7,510 nt of DNA from Pseudomonadota bacterium (GTDB lineage: Bacteria; Pseudomonadota; Gammaproteobacteria; Burkholderiales; Burkholderiaceae_C), in assembly GCA_021798395.1 (NCBI GenBank), contig JAJZHS010000115.1, positions 1-7,510 of the forward strand, given 5' to 3'. Shown here piece after piece: positions 1 through 5,589 of the stretch. A program made the translations under genes and the position numbers. Under the pieces are notes generated by a model. That model searched no databases and was not told the origin of the DNA. It saw only the letters and a list, made by a program, of their open reading frames with translations. Positions within the stretch are counted from its first letter, which is position 1. Each line of letters starts with the position of its first letter.

Positions 1-281
1 GGCTGCTGCTGTTCGGCGTCGACGAGTTGCGCGCCTTGCCGCGCGGCGGGCGCGGCCTGCAGCTGATCGGGCTGGAGCCGAAGGAGGGTGTCGTCGCCGC
101 CGCGCTGCTGGCCGGCGGCGACGCGCTCGAGGTGCACGGCAGCGGCCGTGGCGGAGCGGCCAAGGTGCTCGCCTTCAGCGCGCGCCAGCAGGGCGATTTC
201 GTCGCCCATCGCGCGCGCCGCGGCAAGCCGGTCGGCAACACCGCGTTCAAGCCGGCCACGCTGATCGTTGTTGGTGCCTGA
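1..281 (+). CDS. parC: DNA topoisomerase IV subunit A, C-terminal fragment
   Basis: This is the 3' end of a gene that enters from the left edge. The reading frame has codons starting at position 3, encodes 92 residues and stops at TGA 279-281. ParC is the DNA-breaking subunit of topoisomerase IV, which unlinks daughter chromosomes together with ParE. The visible part belongs to the C-terminal pinwheel (beta-propeller) domain that binds and wraps DNA. It opens with LLLFGVDEL, followed by a GGRGLQLIGLEPKE blade motif, then GSGRGGAAKVLAFS and a final HRARRGKPVG segment. The order 'gly-rich RG turn, LxGLxxKE, GxGRGG, ARKG-like turn, short hydrophobic end' is typical of the last ParC blades. GyrA normally ends in an acidic tail, which is absent here. 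The catalytic tyrosine lies upstream of the window. No terminator is visible in the 25 bases before the convergent alpha-glucosidase gene. Confidence 0.82.
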   Translation, partial: LLLFGVDELRALPRGGRGLQLIGLEPKEGVVAAALLAGGDALEVHGSGRGGAAKVLAFSARQQGDFVAHRARRGKPVGNTAFKPATLIVVGA

Positions 282-306
282 GGGAGGCTGACGCCGTCGC
301 CGCGTC

Positions 307-2007
307 CTACAGGCGCAGGGGCGCGTCTTTGCCTGCGTTTGCCGGCGTCGCGCGAGGCCGCTCCTCGGTGCGCGCCTGGGCCAGCAGCACGCCCCAGGGC
401 TCGAGATGCACGGTGCCGTCGATCAGGTCGGCGCCGCAGCGCGGCGCCTGCGCCATGGCCTCGAACGCGGCGGGAAGCTTCCAGCGCAAAGCTTGCGCGC
501 TGCAGTTGAACGCGCACAGCAGGCGCTGGGCCGGGCGGCGGGATTCGCGCGTGTAGGCAAGCAGGTGTTCGTGCGCCGGCAGCAGGCGCATGGTGCCCGC
601 CTGCAGGGCCGGCTGGCGGCGTCGCCAGGCCAGCAGCTGCCGGTAGAAATCCAGCAGGCCGCCGGCCTGCTGCTGGGCCACGGCGTGCGCGCGGTGCCGC
701 GCGCACAGGGGCAGCCACGGCGTGCCGTCGGTGAACCCGGCACCGGCCTGCGCCGCGTCCCACGGCATCGGCGTGCGGCAACCGTCGCGGCCCTTGTAGT
801 TGGGCCACATCGCGATGCCGTAGGGGTCGCGCAGCTCGGCTTCGGACAACTCGGCTTCTTCGAGGCCGAGTTCGTCGCCCTGGTAGATGCAGGGCGTTCC
901 AAGCAGGGTCATCTGCAGCACGGCGGCCTGGCGCAGCAGGCTCGGGTCGGGCCGCTCGCCGCCCCAGCGGCTTGCGACCCTGGGCACGTCGTGGTTGGAC
1001 AGCGACCAGCAGGCCCAGCCATCGCCGACCATGTGCAGCAGCCGATCGAGCATGGCGTGCAGATAGGGCGCGTCGTGGCGCGGCCCCAGCAGGTCGAAGC
1101 TGTACGCCATGTGCAGTCTGTCGCCGCCCTGGGTGTATTCGACCAGGCGGCACAGCCCGTCGTCATCGCCGATCTCGCCGACCATCGCCGAGCCCGGGTA
1201 GGCGTCGAGCAGGGCGCGCAGCCGGCGCAGGAACTGCAGGTTCTCCGGGCGGCTCTTGTCGTACACGTGGCGCTGCCAAGCGTAGGGGTTGACGGCGGTC
1301 ACCGCCGGATCGCTGTCGACCGGCCAGCCGCGCGCCGGATTGGAGCGCAGCAGCGGGTCGTGGAAGTAGAAATTCGCGGTGTCCAGGCGCAAGCCGTCGA
1401 CGCCCTGGTCGAGCCAGTAGCGGACGTCGTCGAGCAGCGCCTGCTGCACCTGGGGATGGTGGAAATTCAAGTCGGGCTGGCTGGCCAGGAAGTTGTGCAT
1501 GTAGTACTTCTGGCGCCGCGCGTTCCATTTCCACGCGCTGCCGCCGAACACGCTCAGCCAGTTGTTCGGCGGCGAACCGTCGTCGCGAGGATCGGCCCAT
1601 ACGTACCAGTCGGCCTTGGGATTGGAGGCGTCGCTGCAGCTTTCGCGAAACCAGGGATGCCGGTCCGACGTGTGGGACAGAACCTGGTCGATCATCACTT
1701 TCAGGCCGAGCTCGTGGGCGCGCGCGATGACGCGCCGGAAGTCGTCGAGGGTGCCGAACAGGGGGTCGACCGCGCGGTAGTCGCTGACGTCGTAACCGCA
1801 ATCCTTCATCGGGCTGCTGTAGAACGGAGTCAGCCAGATCGCATCCACGCCGAGTTGGGCGATGTAGGGCAGGCGCCGCAGCACGCCGGGCAGGTCTCCG
1901 ACGCCGTCGCCGTCGCTGTCCTGGAAGCTGCGAAGGTAGATCTGGTAGATCGAGCCGACACGCCACCACGGGTTGCGCGCGGAAGTTCGGAGCGGGGAAT
2001 GGCTCAT
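307..2007 (-). CDS. GH13 alpha-glucosidase (GH13_23-like), cytoplasmic
   Basis: The gene encodes 566 residues. It is predicted to hydrolyse terminal alpha-glucosidic bonds of maltose-type oligosaccharides, releasing glucose. The N-terminus has the family opening WWRVGSIYQIYLRSFQDSDGDGVGDL (residues 14-39). The four conserved GH13 regions follow: DQVLSH with His112, GLRLDTANF with Arg207 and nucleophile Asp209, VGEIGDD with acid/base Glu278, and LSNHD with transition-state stabiliser Asp340. Domain B lies after the third strand (about 113-175, including NPKADWYVWADP), and a C-terminal beta-sandwich covers roughly 480-545. The pair Thr210-Ala211 after the nucleophile resembles alpha-1,4-acting members rather than the DVI of oligo-1,6-glucosidases, so maltase-like specificity is inferred. 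There is no signal peptide, so substrate must be imported. The ATG at 2007-2005 was chosen because homologues begin just before WWR and GAGG sits 8 bases upstream. The frame stays open to 2274 on this strand, but that stretch is proline/arginine-rich and not family-like. A tail of about 20 residues (545-566) follows the usual family end. A trehalose-cleaving or sucrose-acting relative cannot be excluded. Confidence 0.92.
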   Translation of the reverse strand: MSHSPLRTSARNPWWRVGSIYQIYLRSFQDSDGDGVGDLPGVLRRLPYIAQLGVDAIWLTPFYSSPMKDCGYDVSDYRAVDPLFGTLDDFRRVIARAHELGLKVMIDQVLSHTSDRHPWFRESCSDASNPKADWYVWADPRDDGSPPNNWLSVFGGSAWKWNARRQKYYMHNFLASQPDLNFHHPQVQQALLDDVRYWLDQGVDGLRLDTANFYFHDPLLRSNPARGWPVDSDPAVTAVNPYAWQRHVYDKSRPENLQFLRRLRALLDAYPGSAMVGEIGDDDGLCRLVEYTQGGDRLHMAYSFDLLGPRHDAPYLHAMLDRLLHMVGDGWACWSLSNHDVPRVASRWGGERPDPSLLRQAAVLQMTLLGTPCIYQGDELGLEEAELSEAELRDPYGIAMWPNYKGRDGCRTPMPWDAAQAGAGFTDGTPWLPLCARHRAHAVAQQQAGGLLDFYRQLLAWRRRQPALQAGTMRLLPAHEHLLAYTRESRRPAQRLLCAFNCSAQALRWKLPAAFEAMAQAPRCGADLIDGTVHLEPWGVLLAQARTEERPRATPANAGKDAPLRL

Positions 2008-2015
2008 GATGGAGA

Positions 2016-2019
2016 CCTC
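2016..2019 (-). promoter_or_regulatory. Shine-Dalgarno of the alpha-glucosidase gene
   Basis: Read on the minus strand this is GAGG, 8 bases before the ATG at 2007-2005. It decides the start in a frame that otherwise stays open for 89 more codons upstream. The base immediately 5' of it (2020) is the last base of a GC-only hairpin, so access of the ribosome may depend on that structure. Confidence 0.65.
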
Positions 2020-2037
2020 GCGCCGCCGGGGCGGCGC
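2020..2037 (-). repeat. Perfect GC inverted repeat abutting the alpha-glucosidase Shine-Dalgarno
   Basis: The arms GCGCCGCC (2020-2027) and GGCGGCGC (2030-2037) are exact reverse complements separated by two bases. As RNA this would fold as a 7-bp GC-only stem with a 4-base loop. In the alpha-glucosidase mRNA the stem ends at 2020 and the Shine-Dalgarno begins at 2019. There is no run of U after it, so it is not an intrinsic terminator. It could slow initiation or protect the 5' end of a processed transcript. In very GC-rich DNA such a repeat can also arise by chance. Confidence 0.6.
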
Positions 2038-2092
2038 ATCGACAGGGGCGCGAAAACGCGGGGAACCGGTCAATGTATCGTGGCGCCCGCCG

Positions 2093-2109
2093 CCGCCGCT
2101 TGCCGGCGG
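2093..2109 (-). repeat. GC-rich hairpin in the alpha-glucosidase leader
   Basis: The arms CCGCCG (2093-2098) and CGGCGG (2104-2109) pair perfectly around a 5-base loop. The element lies about 90 bases upstream of the alpha-glucosidase start, inside a short CCG-rich run. It has no U-tract. Its function is unknown, and part of it is explained by the local CCG repetition. Confidence 0.35.
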
Positions 2110-2267
2110 TGAAAGACCGCGAAACAAGCTTTGCCCACTGGGGATATTCGTGCGTACCCCGCGCGGCGGTCGGCACGGGTGCAGGCGCCCGGCCGCGGCG
2201 ATTCGAGGCCGTGAAGGCAGCCGAATGGCGCGGGATGCGTGGCTACAAGTTGTAATGGCGTCGAGAA

Positions 2268-2285
2268 ATGCCAATTCCTTGGCAT
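2268..2285. promoter_or_regulatory. Inverted repeat 1, operator-like, over the -35 element
   Basis: ATGCCAA (2268-2274), four bases, then TTGGCAT (2279-2285): perfect 7-base arms. The 3' arm contains the TTGGCA proposed as the -35 hexamer of the rightward gene. By symmetry the 5' arm gives TTGGCA on the minus strand. The position, short symmetric spacing and low local GC are typical of a dimeric repressor or activator site. I cannot assign it to a regulator family. Confidence 0.5.
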
Positions 2286-2307
2286 GAGATACCTGGTTTC
2301 GTATCTA
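2279..2307 (+). promoter_or_regulatory. Putative sigma-70 promoter of the PAS-GGDEF-EAL gene
   Basis: TTGGCA (2279-2284, five of six matches to the -35 consensus) is followed by exactly 17 bases and then TATCTA (2302-2307), a weaker -10. Transcription would start near 2313-2315, just before the first leader stem-loop at 2319, giving a leader of about 90 bases. The hexamers lie in the only AT-richer stretch of the spacer and are overlapped by two inverted repeats. A sigma-54 reading of the TGGCA was tested by eye and fails, because no GC sits at the -12 position. Confidence 0.45.
2287..2306. promoter_or_regulatory. Inverted repeat 2, operator-like, between -35 and -10
   Basis: AGATAC (2287-2292), eight bases, then GTATCT (2301-2306): perfect 6-base arms. 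The repeat begins one base after inverted repeat 1 ends, fills the promoter spacer and covers most of the proposed -10. A protein bound here would be expected to block RNA polymerase. A further small palindrome, ATCT-A-AGAT (2303-2311), shares its right arm. No regulator is identified. Confidence 0.45.
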
Positions 2308-2318
2308 AGATGTTCAAC

Positions 2319-2349
2319 GGCGGGCTTTCCACCATGCGCCCAGCCCGCC
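2319..2349 (+). repeat. Leader stem-loop 1 of the PAS-GGDEF-EAL mRNA
   Basis: GGCGGGCT (2319-2326) and AGCCCGCC (2342-2349) are exact reverse complements around a 15-base loop. The element begins about five bases after the predicted transcription start. Its size and geometry are identical to those of stem-loop 2. The 3' arm, extended by two C, can instead pair with the loop of stem-loop 2. No U-tract follows. Confidence 0.5.
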
Positions 2350-2360
2350 CCGTGGGGGTT

Positions 2361-2391
2361 GAGAAAACTTGGGGCGGCCCGGCGTTTTCTC
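2361..2391 (+). repeat. Leader stem-loop 2, abutting the Shine-Dalgarno
   Basis: GAGAAAAC (2361-2368) and GTTTTCTC (2384-2391) are exact reverse complements around a 15-base loop, which can itself form a small GGG-CGG-CCC hairpin (2372-2380). Two further U-G pairs could extend the stem into the first two bases of the Shine-Dalgarno. The arms are AT-rich in a GC-rich setting, so chance is a less likely explanation than for the GC-only hairpins. The stem ends at 2391 and the Shine-Dalgarno starts at 2392. Confidence 0.55.
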
Positions 2392-2399
2392 GGGAGGGG
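2392..2399 (+). promoter_or_regulatory. Shine-Dalgarno of the PAS-GGDEF-EAL gene
   Basis: GGGAGGGG lies 4 bases before the ATG at 2404. It is a strong, slightly close site and fixes the start in a frame that is open further upstream to a GTG at 2239. It directly follows stem-loop 2. Confidence 0.7.
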
Positions 2400-2403
2400 T
2401 CTG

Positions 2404-5400
2404 ATGCGGACGCGACGACACGACGGCCAGCGCGCGCGGGCGGCAACGACGCGGCGCGGAGGCGGCGGCTACCCGGCTCGGCTCGCGGGTATCTACGGCG
2501 CGGTCGCTGCCGCCTGGATGCTTGGGGTGGAAACGTGGGTCGCTGCGCTGGTCCACGCCCCCGTGACGCTGCATGTCGTCCGGACGGTCATGGGTCTGGT
2601 GTTCGTCGTCGGCACGACGTGCCTGCTTTTTGTCGTCGAAAGACGCCATGTCGGCAAGCTCGAGCAATCGATCCGGGACGCGCAACGCGCGATGCGGCTC
2701 GGCGAGCAAAGCCAGCGCCTGATCGCCGAACTGCTCGACAGTTCGCCGGACGCCATCTTCGCCAAGGACGCCGGCGGACGCTATACCCTGGTGAATCGCG
2801 AAGTCGGGCGCGTCGCGGGGCGCGCTCCGGCCGACATCATCGGCCGGGACGACACCGCGATCTTCCCGCTGGAGCAGGCCGAATTGATCGCCCGCAACGA
2901 TCGCGCGGTGATGGAAAGCGACTCCGTGCTGCGCGCCGTCGAGCGCCTGTCGACGGCCGACGGCGAGGTCGTCTACCTCGTCACCAAGGGGCCGCTGCAC
3001 GACGCCGAAGGGCGCGTCACCGGAATGTTCGGCATTTCACGCGACATCACCGAGCGCGAAGCCGCCAAGGACGAGGCGGCGCAGGCGCTCGATCTGTTGC
3101 GCGAGTCGCAGGACATTGCCGGGATCGGAAGCTACGTGCTCGACATCGGGCGTGACGTGTGGGAGAGCTCCGACGCGCTGGACCGGCTGTTCGGGATCGA
3201 TTCCAGCCACCCGCACACCCTGGCCGGCTGGGCCGCGCTGGTGGCCCCGGAGGACAGGGACTCGATGGATCGGTATTTCAGGCAGGAGGTTCTCGACCGG
3301 CGGCGGATGTTCGATCGCGAGTACCGCATCATCCGACCCAGCGACGGTGCGCGACGCTGGGTCCACGGACGCGGACGGCTCGACCTGGACGCCTCGGGCG
3401 CCCCGACCCGGATGCACGGCACCATTCAGGACATCACCGAGCGCGCCGAGGCGCAGGCCAAGGCCCGCTTGTGGCTGGAGGCTTTCGAGCGCAGCGGCCT
3501 GTGTTTCGCGATCAGCGACGTGCGCACCAACCGCCTGGTCGACGTCAATCCGGCGTTCGCCGCCCGACGCGGCTACACGGTCGACGACATGCGCGGCATG
3601 GAGGTGGATCGGCTGTTTGCGCCCGGATACCAGCCCGCCTACCGCAATGCCGGCATCGGTGTCGACCGCAAGGCGCAGGTGATCTTCGAATCGCAGCACG
3701 TCTGCAAGGACGGTTCCACGTTTCCGGTGTGGGTCGACCTGACCGTGGCCAGCGACGCCGACGGGCAGCCGACCATGCGGGTGGCCTGTGCCTTCGACAT
3801 CACCGAGCGGCGTCAGGCGGAAGAGGCCCTGCGCATCGCAGCCACCGCGTTCGAGGCGCAGGACGGCATCATGGTGACCGACGCGGCCGGGGTCCTGCAG
3901 CGCGTCAATCGAGCCTTCACCCGCATCACCGGGTACGGCGAGCATGAAGTCGTCGGCAGGACGCCGAGGCTGCTGAATTCGGGCCTGCAGGACGCGAAGT
4001 TCTATGCGCAGATGTGGGCGGCCATCGCCCGCGACGGCTATTGGCAGGGCGAATTGGTCAACCGCCACAAGAGCGGCGAACTGTTCACCGTCCACCTGGC
4101 GATCTCGGCGGTCAAGGACCCCGGCAACCGCGTCACGCACTATGTGGGTTCGTTCGCCGACGTGACGCGGCAACGCGAGGCGGAATCGAAGGCCGAGCAT
4201 CTTGCGTATTTCGACGCGCTGACCGACCTGCCGAACCGCATGCTGCTGCACGACCGCCTCGATCACGCGCTGTCGTGGAGCGCGCGCAGCCAGGACTATT
4301 GCGCACTCCTGTTCGTGGATCTCGACAATTTCAAGAAAGTCAACGACACCGTCGGCCACCATGCCGGCGACCAACTGCTGGTCAAGGCCGCGCAGCGCTT
4401 GAAGGCGTCGGTGCGCGAAGGCGACACGGTGGCCCGCTTCGGCGGCGACGAATTCGTCGTCGTGCTGGAAGACCTGGGCGCCGAGGCCGGCGCGGCCGGA
4501 ATGCACGCGGCGAAGATCGCCGATAAGCTGCGCGCGAACATGGCCGAAGCCTACGAACTCGACAAGCAGGCGTTCTACTGTTCGGCGAGCGTCGGCGCGA
4601 CCCTGTTCAAAGGCGGCGTCGACTCGGTCGAGACGATCCTGATGCAAGCCGATCTGGCGATGTATCGCGCCAAGCAGGACGGCCGCAACGCGTTGCGCTT
4701 CTTCGAGCAGGGCATGCAGGTCGAACTGGCCAGGCGCACCGCGCTCGAGGCGCAGTTGCGCCAGGCCATCGTCGCGAGCCAGCTCGTGCTGCATTTCCAG
4801 CCGCAGTACGACCGCGGTGGGCAACTGGTCGGGGCCGAGGCGCTGGTGCGCTGGAACCATCCGGCGCGCGGCTTGCTGCCGCCGGGTGAATTCATCGGCC
4901 TGGCCGAGGAAACCGGAATCATCGTGGCGTTGGGCAAATGGGTGCTGGACGCCGCATGCGCGCAGATCGCCGCCTGGAGCGCGGCGGAGTCGACCGGCGG
5001 CCTGGTGCTGGCGGTGAACGTGAGCGCGCGCCAGTTTGCCCAGGTCGATTTCGTCGACTCGGTCCTGGATTCGCTGCGCGCATCCGGGGCAGATCCGGCC
5101 AGGCTCGAGATCGAACTGACCGAAAGCACCGTGCTCGACAACGTGGGCGAGGCCTTCGACAAAATGCTGGCGCTGAAGCGGGTCGGAATCGCGTTTTCGC
5201 TCGACGATTTCGGTACCGGAAGTTCGTCGCTGTCGTACCTGACGCGATTGCCTCTCGATCGACTCAAGATCGACAAGTCGTTCGTCGACGACCTGCCCCA
5301 GGACCACCAGGACGCGACCGTGGCGCAGACCATCATTGCGATGGGCAAGGGGCTGGGGCTGAATGTCGTCGCCGAGGGGGTCGAAACGGACGCGCAGTGG

Positions 5401-5529
5401 ACCTTCCTGATGGAGCACGGGTGCGACGCGTTCCAGGGCTATCGTTTCAGCGTTCCCCTGGCGATCGACGGATTCGGGCGGTTGGTCGAACGGCGCATCG
5501 AGCGTGCCCGCGATGGTCGGATCGGCTGA
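2404..5529 (+). CDS. Membrane-anchored PAS(x4)-GGDEF-EAL cyclic-di-GMP enzyme
   Basis: The protein has 1041 residues. It is predicted to make cyclic di-GMP from two GTP (GGDEF) and to hydrolyse it (EAL), thereby adjusting motility, adhesion or biofilm formation. An Arg-rich N-terminus (1-26) is followed by two membrane helices (about 27-49 and 61-78) joined by a loop of only about 10 residues, then a helical linker (80-105). Four PAS domains follow (about 106-220, 230-348, 356-468 and 478-590), three ending in DITER and the last in DVTRQ. The GGDEF domain (about 594-770) has DALTDLPNR, Asp639, Asn647, Asp656, GGDEF at 680-684, and an inhibitory-site RxxD at 671-674 spaced five residues before it. 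The EAL domain (about 785-1030) has Glu812 in EAL, Asn872, Glu904, DDFGTG at 934-939, Lys955, Glu991 and Gln1011, so the full metal and catalytic set is present. Both halves therefore look active. The tiny extracytoplasmic loop implies that sensing occurs in the cytoplasmic PAS domains; no haem or flavin ligand can be assigned by eye. ATG 2404 is chosen for its Shine-Dalgarno and because the 55 codons upstream overlap promoter-like DNA. The gene is divergent from the alpha-glucosidase and convergent with the RidA-family gene. Confidence 0.95.
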   Translation: MRTRRHDGQRARAATTRRGGGGYPARLAGIYGAVAAAWMLGVETWVAALVHAPVTLHVVRTVMGLVFVVGTTCLLFVVERRHVGKLEQSIRDAQRAMRLGEQSQRLIAELLDSSPDAIFAKDAGGRYTLVNREVGRVAGRAPADIIGRDDTAIFPLEQAELIARNDRAVMESDSVLRAVERLSTADGEVVYLVTKGPLHDAEGRVTGMFGISRDITEREAAKDEAAQALDLLRESQDIAGIGSYVLDIGRDVWESSDALDRLFGIDSSHPHTLAGWAALVAPEDRDSMDRYFRQEVLDRRRMFDREYRIIRPSDGARRWVHGRGRLDLDASGAPTRMHGTIQDITERAEAQAKARLWLEAFERSGLCFAISDVRTNRLVDVNPAFAARRGYTVDDMRGMEVDRLFAPGYQPAYRNAGIGVDRKAQVIFESQHVCKDGSTFPVWVDLTVASDADGQPTMRVACAFDITERRQAEEALRIAATAFEAQDGIMVTDAAGVLQRVNRAFTRITGYGEHEVVGRTPRLLNSGLQDAKFYAQMWAAIARDGYWQGELVNRHKSGELFTVHLAISAVKDPGNRVTHYVGSFADVTRQREAESKAEHLAYFDALTDLPNRMLLHDRLDHALSWSARSQDYCALLFVDLDNFKKVNDTVGHHAGDQLLVKAAQRLKASVREGDTVARFGGDEFVVVLEDLGAEAGAAGMHAAKIADKLRANMAEAYELDKQAFYCSASVGATLFKGGVDSVETILMQADLAMYRAKQDGRNALRFFEQGMQVELARRTALEAQLRQAIVASQLVLHFQPQYDRGGQLVGAEALVRWNHPARGLLPPGEFIGLAEETGIIVALGKWVLDAACAQIAAWSAAESTGGLVLAVNVSARQFAQVDFVDSVLDSLRASGADPARLEIELTESTVLDNVGEAFDKMLALKRVGIAFSLDDFGTGSSSLSYLTRLPLDRLKIDKSFVDDLPQDHQDATVAQTIIAMGKGLGLNVVAEGVETDAQWTFLMEHGCDAFQGYRFSVPLAIDGFGRLVERRIERARDGRIG

Positions 5530-5571
5530 ACGGATCTCGCCGCGCTCGAACGGTCGCCACGTGCGGTGAGC

Positions 5572-5588
5572 CCCCGGCAGCCCTGGGG
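5572..5588. terminator. GC hairpin between convergent genes, possible weak terminator
   Basis: CCCCGG (5572-5577), loop CAGC, then CC-T-GGGG (5582-5588) forms a six-pair GC stem with one bulged T. It lies 43 bases after the PAS-GGDEF-EAL stop and directly beyond the RidA-family stop, so it could serve either direction. No T-run follows on either strand, so intrinsic termination is uncertain. Confidence 0.25.
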
Positions 5589-5589
5589 T

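Larger units (their letters stand above)
2008..2403. other. Divergent control region between alpha-glucosidase and cyclic-di-GMP genes
   Basis: These 396 bases hold no convincing gene. From left to right they contain: the alpha-glucosidase Shine-Dalgarno and an abutting hairpin (2016-2037); a short CGCG-AAAA-CGCG repeat (2049-2060); a GC hairpin (2093-2109); GC-rich sequence with nothing recognisable (2110-2239); a 44% GC island (2240-2320, hand count); the promoter and operator-like repeats; and two leader stem-loops with the Shine-Dalgarno of the rightward gene. The island also carries a small palindrome, TACAA-G-TTGTA (2244-2254). I found no good -35/-10 pair for the leftward gene. The repeat at 2268-2285 places a TTGGCA on the minus strand too, but no well-spaced -10 follows it. 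Confidence 0.7.

Noticed and set aside
2086..2099. CCG trinucleotide run as a phase-variable microsatellite
   Set aside because: It is only a few units long, non-coding and typical of GC-rich DNA; a three-base unit would not shift a frame.
406..2112. 568-codon open frame on the plus strand, antisense to the alpha-glucosidase
   Set aside because: Its product is Arg/Ala/Val/Gln-rich with no recognisable domain. It lies opposite a gene with complete GH13 motifs, which is the usual GC-rich shadow.
2008..2274. Upstream extension of the alpha-glucosidase to a start at 2274 (655 residues)
   Set aside because: The added 89 residues are Pro/Arg/Gly-rich, are neither a signal peptide nor family sequence, and cross the promoter island. 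The ATG at 2007 has its own Shine-Dalgarno.
2279..2300. Sigma-54 promoter suggested by TTGGCA
   Set aside because: The -12 GC dinucleotide is absent at the required distance (CT is found instead), while a sigma-70 -10 lies 17 bases away.
2334..2400. Upstream ATG inside leader stem-loop 1 as a regulatory short open frame
   Set aside because: It lacks a Shine-Dalgarno and its frame runs without a stop far into the main gene (to about 3155), so it is not a short leader peptide.
2239..2403. Upstream extension of the PAS-GGDEF-EAL protein to the GTG at 2239
   Set aside because: It would translate through the promoter-like and stem-loop sequences and has no Shine-Dalgarno. ATG 2404 has GGGAGGGG and begins a normal positively charged, membrane-anchoring N-terminus.
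3037..5418. 793-codon open frame on the minus strand, antisense to the PAS-GGDEF-EAL gene
   Set aside because: It is rich in His/Arg/Gln/Val without any family motif. Long antisense frames are expected where third codon positions are almost all G or C.
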